From the NCBI RefSeq assembly GCF_910592395.1, contig NC_088310.1, positions 19,661,501-19,725,500 of the forward strand: a stretch of DNA of 64,000 nt, given 5' to 3'. This document shows positions 1-12,200 of this stretch, in pieces. The notes beneath the pieces were generated by a model. It was not told the DNA's origin. It did no database searches and was given only the letters and a program-made list of their open reading frames with translations. The DNA comes from Lineus longissimus (Eukaryota > Nemertea > Pilidiophora > Heteronemertea > Lineidae). How positions within the stretch are numbered: the first letter of the stretch is position 1; each line of letters opens with the position of its first letter. Both the position numbers and the translations under genes were made by a program.

Positions 1-118
1 GCGGCTCCTTAGACTAATTGGAATCCTTTCAAAAGCCCAAAGCTTCACATGCAATTCTATGATGCACATAAAAAGCTGCGCCATGAAATCAACGTAACAA
101 CAAGAATGCCAGTTCGCA

Positions 119-268
119 CTAAAGCTTATCCATCTTCTCGTTTTTGAATGCCCTCTCCAGATTGGTGAGGAGGAACGAGATGGTCCTGTGGTAGACCATC
201 TCTATGCTGTCATTGTAACGATCTCCTAGCGTGATACGAACGGAATGCATGAATGGCTTTTCCATGTT
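119..268 (-). CDS. GbX: Globin X exon 3 (helices G-H)
   Basis: Acceptor CTCGTTTCAG|AAC on the minus strand is in phase 0 and joins Trp150 to NMEKPFMHSVRITLGDRY, a typical globin G-H segment. The exon ends at a TAG at 121-119. The 3' untranslated region and polyadenylation site would lie below position 119 or outside the window; no AATAAA is visible in the remaining bases. Confidence 0.92.
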   Translation of the reverse strand, partial: NMEKPFMHSVRITLGDRYNDSIEMVYHRTISFLLTNLERAFKNEKMDKL

Positions 269-3200
269 CTGAAACGAGAAAATGTTGGATGCGCTTAGAC
301 TTAATTGCCTTAAACAATGAGTTGAGGGCATGCTGATATATATTTTCTTATATTGTCATGACAAAAAGTTGACACTTGTCATCTTACCACAATAACCCTG
401 TCCAACTTCAAGGCAGTTCATCTTACATCAATTTGTCCAGTTGGGATGTGTTTGAAGATTCTAAAGAGAAAACTAATAGCTCAGACCATTTTATCTGTTG
501 TATCCAATTCACTGTAAATAGCAAATACATTTGGTGAACCGGAAAACCTCGTTACCAATCGAATCCTACATACTCAAATTTCCTAATCATCAATAATTTT
601 TTCAATCAATTTGACCGATTTTGTCTGCAGCCTCCTGAGTAATTAATCAAGATCCATTAACACAAACATAACTAAATGCAAGTGCGTCATCCACCTAATT
701 GTTATTGACGTACCAGTTTATTATGCAGTTATTATTTATGCAGTTACATGTAATTAATTAAAAAGATCCATTTGCCTGACAGTGAATTACTTTTGTTCTT
801 ATTTGTTGCAACCAAGAACTGGTGAAATGTGAGAAAAAAGATCGAAAACAGATATCCCATTCACTTGGCAATGTTGTTTGTAACATGATTAAGTTGGGGA
901 GTAATTAGCTCTGTGTGGATCAAAAAATAAATCTTATCATTGATTCTTGAACAAAAGTCAATAAGAAAGTTGGTTAAATCCAAGGAAATGAAACTTGTTA
1001 GTGGACAGAACTAAGGAGACGTATACATATATCACGTTCTGATGTCTCTACTCTGCCACTTTAAGGTGTGGTTTTTGTTTTCGCAGCTGGAAGATAGAGA
1101 ATAGACATCAAAACGTAATCTATATATTAGTCTACTCAATTGTGTTTAACAAGTTCGAAGAAAAGGTCACTCATTTTCTCCCAGGTACAACTATTAAGCC
1201 AAGGACCAGATCCAGTCCTTCGTTTGGGCGTTTTCGTAATAGTATTATGTTGTCTAATGGCTTGTTCTGGGGCATCTGAAACACAGGGAAGCAGCACAAC
1301 AGACACCAAGCAATATCCTACAAAGTCTCTGATTTGCAGACTGAGTATGATAGTCAGATCTCAGGGGATCCGTGGTAGTCCATTCAGAGCCTGACGATTT
1401 TGATGTCTCTCAAACAAACCCACCGCAGAGAGACCACCTGATGAAACCTCGACAATGATTTGCAATCGATATATGGACAGAATATTATTATGTTGACGTT
1501 GGGCTCATACCCATCATCAATTGAACGTACATTATATTTAGTTACGCTTTTTGTTTTCGCTCATCTCTTTTAGAGATCCCCCACGTTCACTGCTCGGGAC
1601 CCTTGTTATAAGGCAGTCTTGGGGTAAGACTATATGTCTGCTGATACTTGGGATAATCATAGGGCTGGAGGTTGTCACGTCACACCAATGCGTCATTTTC
1701 CAATTGAATGGTCATGACAGCAGCTCGTATTATCTTGGATATGGTTATCCACCCAGTTGATTAAATATTTACACCAGATAAAACGTATGAAATTGACAAA
1801 CACAGAATCATTGAGTTAATATTACGAACAATGCCAGGCTCTCTCCACTAATGTTATTAATGGACAGGAGTTTAGGTTTCACTGACTGAACATAGAACCT
1901 GGTACAGTAAACGAGTCATTGCCGCAACTTATTTGTTATCTTCGGATGCTGTCGGAATATGTGGCTGTCATTGTGTGATAGAATCTCTGGATTTGTTGGA
2001 TATTAACTGTTTCAAATTAAACTTCGCACTCTGAGTCACTGTCTGTTACACACGTGTTAGCCCAGCAAGTGAGCCTTCTTTGTCAGCAAAAAGAATCATC
2101 ACTATGTCATCGAGGGTCTTTCCAGCAAGTAGCGGGTCATCTGGGCCGAAGGTTACCACGAAGTCAAAGAAAAAAGCATCGAAACACCCCACGAAAGAAT
2201 CAAGCAGGCCAAGAGTTGGGGATCAGTCGAATGCCCTTGCCGATAAGTCAACGGACCCCAACGTTGCTAAAGAACTGACACGTAATAAGGTATCATCTAT
2301 AAAGACATTAGCGAAACCCCACCTTCATGTGGGACCTACGGAAGTAAATGCAGCAAAGACGTTGCAAGAAATCATGATCATATACCAGGAAGAGGACCTG
2401 GAGCTGACATCTCTTGCCAAAGAGAAAATCAAACACTCGAATACCAATGTGTCTGATGTGTCAGTCAAGGCTGCAATTGTGGAAACCGTTTTTAGTGACA
2501 CAAAACCGATTGTGATAGAAGTAGAGGATTACTGCACTGATGAGGATGTTACTAATACCCCAAAGAAAACTTTGGTTGGTAAAAATCCTGTGACGAATAT
2601 TGAAAAGAACGAACAGACAATAGTACCAATGACAAGGTTTAAGCCTCAGAGAAGTTTTGTTGCTTTAACAAATGGAAATCTAGAAAGTGACGACGAGTTT
2701 GAGACTGGTGATACCAAACGCCTGATACCGAATGGCGGCACCAGGGCAGAACAGTCGTTCATTTCAGATCAGTTGAAATCAGGGAAGGCTTCGGGCAATG
2801 TTAGTAGGACGCGTTCTCTTTGCGATCTGGTTGATGCGTTCAACAGATCTCCAGGGGCAGCTGTTTTGACTGGTGAGAACAAGATGAGATTCTTGCAAAT
2901 ACTCTGTGAAGACGAAGTGACATCAGTAGAATACATCTACAATCACTTGTCTGGAACCATTAAACCATATTTCCACTTGTGCGTTCTTGGTGGATGTGGA
3001 GATTTTAAATTGTCTGCAAGACGTTCCGAGTACACCATGGAAATTGTGCGCAGAACATATTTCAAATGTGCGCCCCTTCTTTCTGCACTGTTTGGTTCAT
3101 TGAAGGTTTTCACCTTCTACTTGGAAACGTCTCCGAGTAAGGATATTATAGAGATGGGAGAGAATGGGAATCATAATATCTTGCATGCTCTCATACTGGG

Positions 3201-6200
3201 AAGTTTCTTGAAGATTCGCCAAGAGCAGAAATACGTTATGCTCTACGAAAGTGCGATGGCATGTTTTGATGAAGGTGACCAGAGGCGAGCACTGCTTTAT
3301 TGTGAAACCGACGGCGGATTCCGACCTCTGGAACTTGCCTCCAAACTGGGGCAATACAAGCTTGCATTGGAAATCTTAGAGACAGAAAAGGTGTACAAGA
3401 TGAAGGTTGATGCGTTTGGGCCACATCTTCACATAGAGTACAATGTGTCTGAGTACTACACCACCGGGTCGCGGAGGGAGAAGTCACTGATTCGTGATCT
3501 GGTCCGAATTCGAGAGGATCGGCTGCCTGCGCTACGCGATAGCAATTTCATGTACCACCCACTTATCCAGGCCTGGCGTAAGATGGTATATAGGATGAGT
3601 CTGCCAACAATTGCACTCTGGTTCCTGTACCGATTAGCCTTTCTTGTAGTAGTATTTACACCTCAGCTCACCAATGCTGACGACCTATTTGCCTATTTTG
3701 AGTACATACTTGCCACAAAAGATGTCGAGTTGGAACTTGTACTAAAAAGCAGTTCCACCAATTTGACATATATCGCGAATGAGATCAGGAACACTGCATA
3801 TCCTCAAATCAGCGACGAGCGATCAGTCATTGCGGTGAGTTGTCTAATAAGAGAAGTTCGTACTTTATTATGGAAGGAAGTAAACTCTAAGGCCACACCT
3901 GATCTGTCAACTTTGGAAGACATGGCATTTAAAAATATACCAATACTTTGCATTGCGTCACTGTCTATCGTGCATGATCTGGTGGACTTGGTGGTGATAT
4001 TGCTTAAACGTCTTCGAAAACGAAAGCTGGCAGCTTACTCAGAAGGATTCGGGAGTCGCGTAATCGATACGATATTCTTTCGAGTCACGTTTTTCATCAC
4101 GGCTTCAGGGTATTTCATCTTCGTCGCGTCCGCTATGAACATTTCCTTATTCCTGAGCAAAGGACGTTACAGTGGTCTGTCGGTCACGCATGCAACCTAC
4201 TTGATTCACGCTTCAGTCAGTTCCTATACTGTTGCAAAAGTCCTAACAATCTGGTCATTGCTGTACTTCATCCAACTATTTCCCGGGTTGGGAAAATTCG
4301 TGATTGGATTCCAGCGAATGATAATGGCGCTGGCACAATTTATCTTAGTTTTGTTTATGATCTTCTTATCGTTCTCACTCACACTAACAAGTATACTGAG
4401 ACTGGACTGTAGCCAATCTTACTTTCAAAACCACGCTCAAGGGTTGTATTCGACCTTTCTGATAATTCTAAACATGGTGGATCTGACCAAGTTTAACGTA
4501 CAAACTGCTTATGTAGTGTCCGTGCTTCATGTAGCTTTTATCATGATCGTCACAATATTGCTGATCAATTTTCTCATTGCTCTGATGTCGAATAAACATT
4601 CGGATATGATCGAGTATGGTGATATCATCCAAGAGTTATGCTGCCTAGGAGTGGCACTGACTGCATCTCGCAAAGTCACAGCACTCTTATGCTGTAAACG
4701 TAAGAAACGGCGAGATCGTGACACTATAGTTATCACAGAGATGAGACGCCCAAGGGAATACATGAATTGACCACACAAGTAAGCTTACTGGTGATTTTAA
4801 ATGAAATGTTTGGTCTACCAAAAATCTCCTGGCTTGTCCGGAGTTCAGACAGTCGAGTTGTGTATGATCTATATGTACAAACGGAAGGCAATGTTCATTG
4901 TAGTCCCAGTCACTCGCTGTACATGGATCGTGTATATATTGCATGGGTGGTGGTGAAAACGGAAAGATTGTCCCTCGAATCGTAGTTTTTCACAAATTGT
5001 GAATGCACTTGGGATGTTTCAGCATGGATCTCAAACTGGGAAGTCTTTTCAATCTTTGGGCATGGCGTTGTTGCCAATCTGAAACAGCTAATTGAGAGTC
5101 TTGTTAAATGGGTTCTGTTTAACGTTTAATTCATTTTAACGTTGCCTTTTAAAATCGGAGAATGTTCTCAAAAGCAATGACAGCAAAGATGTTGGTTTGA
5201 ACCGAAACATTTCTGATGAAGTATGTTTGTCGGGATCGCATGAATAATAATGATCACTATTGAGACAGATCGAGATGAAACTGTAGGGCCTACACAATCA
5301 CTGCTTTCATTCCATATTGTAGACGTGTAATTATTTGATCAGAGCGAGGACCAGTTGTTAAGATCCATGTTAGATAATGGCCCAGTATCTGGCTGTTGCT
5401 ACTCTGCCGTGTTAAACCGCTGTAAAAAAGGAAGTTTGACAGAAATTGGCATTTGTTAAATATTTACGGACAGTGTGTAGCTGAAATATATTTATTTAGG
5501 ATAATGGACAAATACATTGTCATGATTAAATGATGACTGAAAGTGATGACTGATACTCCATCAGCTCAATTACTGCCCATTAATGTGCTGGGAATTTTTG
5601 CACCAATTAATGTCATTCTGTCTTCTTTGTTATGACGATATGCAGAAGTTTGTTGCTATTGCTCTATAGGTCAGCAACTTGACGAAAAAAAGAAGTAATT
5701 ACGTAAGTCATGGACTTCTTATAAATACATTAATAAAACACACTTGATATAAACTGAATCTGAGTGGGGTTTTTTTCTGGTTTGTCTGGCAATAAGCTTC
5801 AAAGTTACTCAACGATAAATGGGAGTTGAGATGAGAAAACACGGACTACATGAACTGAATACAGTATGCATATTGTAGTTTTCATTAATGATTTATGTGT
5901 GCTGATGTCTGGTAAACATGCACAGAACGTGGGAACCAACTTCACTATCATATCTATGGTTTTGATACAATGACTTCGTCGTTTTGTTGACAGCGACTGT
6001 TGATCTCCCTTGACGATCAACACAGCAAAATATTTGGTTTGGGATGCACTGATAGGCGACTGTCATTAGCTGATGCGAAGTATTTGTTTGCCGAACATTC
6101 GTTCGCGATGTTGCCATGATTTCCGAATCATCCGACATCAAACTGATCTCCGCATCAGAACAAACTACGTGTTCAGAGGCATTCATCGTCACTGAAAAGC

Positions 6201-9200
6201 ATTCTGTTTCTCGTCATTAAAAGAACCAGAAATGGAATCTAAAGTTTCTTCTTCACGAAGAAGGTCATCAGGCCCAACGGGTATGCACATTATGAACAAC
6301 CGATTGTCGAAAAAACCAGGATCAGAGGAGCAGCCGAAAGAGCTTCGTCGAAGCTCATCGACACCACATGTTAATGGAGTGGAGAAAAGAAGGACCAGCG
6401 TGTCCACACTAACGATTACTGACGTCGAACAGGCTTCCCTATCGGAAGATTCGTTAGAACCACAAACTTCCTTGAAATTTACCAACAGATCCTCAACAGA
6501 AACATTGGAGACTGTCGTTAATGCAACACCACCCATTGTCATAGAAGTAGAGGACTACTGCTCTAGTGACGACGTTGCTATCACCGAAACAGATTTAGTC
6601 CGGGGTAGTACACAGACGAATGTGCAGGCAATACGCCCAATGTTCCAAAATGGAAAAGTGAGGACTGAATGTATGGAAGGTGACTCTGGTTATGCCAGTG
6701 CTACTCTTGCTGTGCAGCCAATTAGTCATACCAAAGGAACACCGTTTGAATTTGCGCCAAATCAAGACAAACCAGACCAAGGGAAAGCTGTTCTGGAAAA
6801 GCTTAATGGAAAGTGTTCTCTTGGTCATCTGGTTGATGCCTTCAACAGATCTCCAGGGGCAGCTGTCTTGACTGGTGAGTACAAATCTCGATTCGTGGAA
6901 TTATTATGTTCAGACGATGTTACATCTGTCAAATACATTTACGATAACTTGTCTGAAACAGCTAAGACATATTTCCATTTGTGCATCATTGGTGGATTTG
7001 AAAACTTTAAACTTTCAAACAGATGCTCCGAGTACTCGGCAGATATTGTGCACAGAACACATTTCAAACGTGCACCAGTTCTTTCCGCGCTGTTTGGATC
7101 GTTAACCGTGTTCAACTTCTACCTTGAAACATCCAAGGGGAAAGATATAATAGAAATGGAAGAGAACGGGAATCATAATATCTTGCATGCCCTCATCCTG
7201 GGAAGTTTCTTGAAGATTCGCCCGGAGCAGAGATACGTTATGGTCTACGTAAAAGCAATGGAGTGGTATGACGAAGGTTATCAGAGGCGAGCTCTCCTTC
7301 ATTGCGAAACCGACGGCGGGTTCCGACCTCTGGAACTGGCCTCAAAACTCGGACAATACAAACTGACGTTGGAAATCTTAGAGACAGAAAAGGTGTACAA
7401 GATGAAAGTGGATAATTTTGGGCCACATCTTCACATTGAGTACAATGTGTCTGAGTACTACACCACCGGGTCGCGGAGGGATAAGTCGCTTATTCGTGAT
7501 CTGGTCCGAATTCGAGAGGATCGACTGCCTGCGCTACGCGACAGCAACCTCATGTATCACCCACTCATCAAGGCCTGGCGCAGGACGACCTATTGGGCAA
7601 GCCTACCAACAATATCAATTTGGTTCTTATACCGAATTGCTTTCGTCGTCTTGGTATTTTCGCCTAATCTCACAAACGCTGATGCCCTGTTCCTATATTA
7701 TGACTACATTCTTGCTACAAATGACATAAACTTGAGTTTTGTTCTTTCTGGCATATCTACCAACTTGACGATCATCCAGAACGAAATGAAGAACTTTACA
7801 GCCGTTAGATTCATAGGCAATAAAGAAGTCGTCAGTTGTTTGACAAGTCATATTCGTCGTTTTATGTGGGGTAGTGCAAACTCGACGGACAGGCCAGACT
7901 GGGGAAACTTGGAACTCGTGATGCAGTCAACTCAACCTCTGCTTATTATTGCCGTACTCTCTGTAATTCTCGATCTGGTGGACTTCGCGATAACATCGCT
8001 TAGTCGTCTCCGGAAAGGAAAACTAGCGAATTATTCGGAGGGCTCCGGGACTCGCGTCATCGATACGAAGTTCTTCCGTATCACCCATTTCATCATGATT
8101 GTGGGATACGGCATCTTCACTGCTGTAGCAGAGATCATTTCTGCATTCCTAAGGAAGGGGGGCGTAGGCATTGGCTTCGTGCATGTAACCCCCTTGATCC
8201 ACTTTTCAACCGTTGCCTACGCTGTGGCGAAGGTCCTAACAATCTGGTCGTTGTTGTACTTCATCCAACTATTTCCCGGGTTAGGAAAATTCGTTATTGG
8301 ATTCCAGCGAATGATAATGGCGCTGACGCAATTTGCTTTGGTTTTGTTCATGATCTTCATCTCATTCTCACTCACACTGACAAGTGTACTGAGACTGGAC
8401 TGTGACAAACCAGAGTTTCAAAACCACCTTCGAGGTATGTACTCGACCTTTCTGATCATTCTAAACATGGTGGACCTCAGTAAGTTTAACGTGCAAACTG
8501 CTTATGTAGTGGCCCTGCTCCATGTAGCATTTATCATGATCGTGACAATATTGCTGATCAATTTCCTCATTGCTCTGATGTCTAATAAACATTCGGATAT
8601 GAATCAGTACGGTGATCTGATCCATAAGTTGTGCTGCCTTGGAGTGGCAGAGACTGCATCTCGTAAAGTCACGATGCTACTGTGCTGTAAGCGCAGGAAA
8701 CGAAGTGATCGTGATGTAATAGTTGTGACGAGGATAAGACGTCCAAAGGAGTTCAGTCATTTTCTTGGAGGCGTATGGTCTGGAGAATAACGTCTGTCAA
8801 ATGCCTTGTACGTGTACCTGGCTTTTGACAAGAACTGGGGTACTTATCCATGGGCTGCTCCCTTGTGAACCTGTCTGCCTGTGGCGTTGTGTGTGGCGCG
8901 TCACAAGGTCACAAGCAAAGAGGGAAGAAGAGCGAACGGTCTTATTGATACGCAGCTTAGGAAGGCGTTATCTGATTATGTGAGCTGTTATGTGACATTG
9001 AAGCACACGCACTGAAAGACAATGGCTTTCGAGGCCACAATATTAGGATCTATAGTGCGTTGGGATCTGTACTAATGAGACATGAGGCTGATACTGTACA
9101 TAGAAGCAATAAGTTAAATCCCCATTAACATAAGGGACCAACGGATCGGGTTTATTTTTACACCCTCTTCGTCTTTTTCCTCTTCGTTGTAACCATAGAA

Positions 9201-12200
9201 TAGGAACTTGAAAAACTTATCAAAGCTTGTGTCATGGGTATCTTAGCAACCCATCTGTAAACTATTTTAGTCATCCTAAAGAATATTAGATGATATTTAT
9301 TAATCGTTGATAGACAAAAACGATTTCATATGAAAAAAAATGCTGACTGAAACGCAATCGCATTTCAAATATGCCGGGTTAGTGAAATTGTTTGCCGTTG
9401 CAGCTGAATTGCCACGGATCAGCTGAAACCTATCTGACATCCAGGGTGACAATCCAACGTTCCCTCAGAAGGCTGGCGAGGCGAGTTTGATATTCCATAA
9501 AGGCTTTGTCACAGGATATCAATGTTTGCGATGGAAAACACGAGTATGCAAAATTTTAAGTTGGCTTTCGAGTCGTGTAAACCCGAAAGGAGATGTAGAA
9601 GCCGCCTAATTTGAATAAACTTACCCAAAATAAATCCCCGGTAAATCCAGGAAATCTTTGATGTGCTCTGCCGACTTTTTCCAATAACTGAAAAACGTAA
9701 TCTACTTTTTCGATGTTCTGGATGGCTTCGTCGAATACACCCATGACGAGTGTGGCGTGGGCCTCAAGGGCGCTGCTCTCCCGGAGCTCGTCTTCGCCGT
9801 CCATCTCGCTGAAGCCCTTGAACAGGGTCTTAAGGTCGGCTCGTGATCGGAATAAACTGAAAGATATAAAAGAGGAATCACTTGAAGGGAAGAGCATAGA
9901 AATTGACTTTGTGTAGGCAGAAAACACAAGAAAGCTCAAGAATTTCGTACGCAAAACAACACCTTAAAGGATTTTAGAGAGCTCAAAAGCTTTTCAAAGT
10001 ATTTTTAGGCTTCTCCACATGACCTAATTCATGACCGCATTCACTATGTCGACCGGTGGCTTTACATTTGACAATCATAATACACAAAAAATAAATGGGC
10101 TACTCAACTTCCAAATCAATGCCGACAAAATGATGTTTGCTATTTCCTACCTCCGCTATCGAAGATCAATATGGCGGACAACGAGCACATTTTTTATTTG
10201 GTAACAGAGTTCAATAAGCAATCGATGCAAAGGGAAATTTGTTGGCACTAGGATATCAAATATCAACTTATTTTTTCCTATCGTGTTTATCGTTAACCAT
10301 TTTGACGTTCTGCAAATAATGCGATGCAAATAATGCGATGCCGAAGCGTGTTCAGAATGAATTCTAGTTTCCTGTTCATCGATACAAATTGCCTTGCCTG
10401 ATTTCGATAACAAATCTACTGGTTTACCGATTGTGAAAAATAGAATTTATCATTATCTGTTACTAAATGAACCAATTTTATGACATAACATAATCTTCCA
10501 TCATTTCCTATGATACTCGGTTGAGTATAGTAGGAGACATAGCGCTAAATTTTCTGCCATCATTTCAATAAGGATACTTGGATGAATAGATCAGACAAGT
10601 CGAAGGCAATGAATGAGATTTAGGTTTCGTAATTATCCTTTTTCAGAGTTTTGGTTTTGTCAGTTTAACTCCTAATGGATGGAAGGAAGCATGAGATAAA
10701 GCACTGCAGCGCCGGCCTTGATGCAAATCTTACCATCAAGGTTTTTAAACGATGTTTGTGCAAGACGCCTCTGAATACCACTAGCGCAGGGAGTCTCTAA
10801 TGATAATGAGAAAAACAAGACCATCAATGTTATGAACTGAGCTGCATGGGTAATAAAACGGCACCTGATAATATCCTTCCAAGAGCGTAATGGAAGGCAA
10901 TCAGTACAGGCGGTGATGTGTTCTGGCACGTCTGCTTAGAAGCGGCCGGCCAGAGTTATGTTGGCAGGATGCAACTGATGAAGGTAAGATGACAAACCGC
11001 GATTGGAGCTTGGACCGACAAAAACATGTCGGCAAATAAGAAGCCATTGTGGAGCTTCCACGTTGCCAGCGGCCACAGGAGGACAACAACCAAGTCGTTA
11101 TTTTCACGACTACACCAAGACTACACGGACGACCAACGTAAACAAAAAAGTCGTGAACTCAAGGTCATTTTCACTGTTCCGTACACGACATTCGTGGAAA
11201 TAACCCCGATCCTTTTTCACATAGTGCAAGTAACACTGTTTCGGCGGCATCACATTCCGTGCATTTGCACGCTAGCTTTACCCGCTGATGTATTGGGCGG
11301 AATGCCGATGAGATTTTCCCTAATTACATGACCATCTTTCTTTGTTTTGCCGGAACGTCCGCCTAATACCATGGGCCAAAGCCTTGACTCCGGCTTTGTG
11401 AAAGCCATTTCTTCTATACTCGGTGCTCTGTTTTATACGCAAATAATGAGGACAGTTGGATCGAAATGGTACAATGTGGCGACCAGTTCCCTTTTTTCTT
11501 GGCCACTCCGATGGTTCTAGTATTGAAGACTTGGGCCAGAAGATTTTTGAAGACGCAGCTTTGAGAGAAATTATATGAAGTGATACCTCAAACTTTATCC
11601 TGTCAACAGATGTATGCAAAATGTAATTTTTCTTTTCCTTTCTTCGCAAATGGCTTCATTGGCGTATTTTAGTCCACCCAAAGATTGATAGATGGTTGGT
11701 TTTTATCCTTCTGTTGCGGCTAAAAGGAATGATGGATTACCCTAATTAGCCAATGTCTTGATACGTTCTTGATACGTACTCTACTTTGACTGATCAACAG
11801 CCGCCTTTGAATATCACTCTCGATATTGCAGGTTGATCTTCTTCAAGCTAAATCAATAAGTTTATCCTATCAAAGTGATCCCCAATTACATTACATTCAA
11901 TAAATTAATTAGTATATCACGTAAAACACTGGGTGGTGGTTCATTTATAAATCTAGTACAAATAAATACATTGAGTCATTACTAGTAATCAATCCATCAA
12001 GGCCGTATCTAACGTATTGGTCCTCGGGGGCAGTAGCGTCTCGAGGGGAGGGGCAGAACATCACTTATCTGCACAAAATGTCCCAAACCTGCATGGAAAA
12101 CACCTAAAAATCGTAAGACGTCCACGGGAGAACCAGCAGTAAATCTCCGAATTTGCCACTTTTTTTCAAAGAGAAATATGGGACTGAATATTAGTGTTCA

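Noticed and set aside
2080-2103. Upstream extension of TRP-like copy 1 starting at a TTG codon
   Set aside because: The first true ATG is at 2104; an animal gene is unlikely to start at TTG here.
9713-9916. Plus-strand open frame over globin exon 2
   Set aside because: It is the antisense shadow of a well-supported globin exon.
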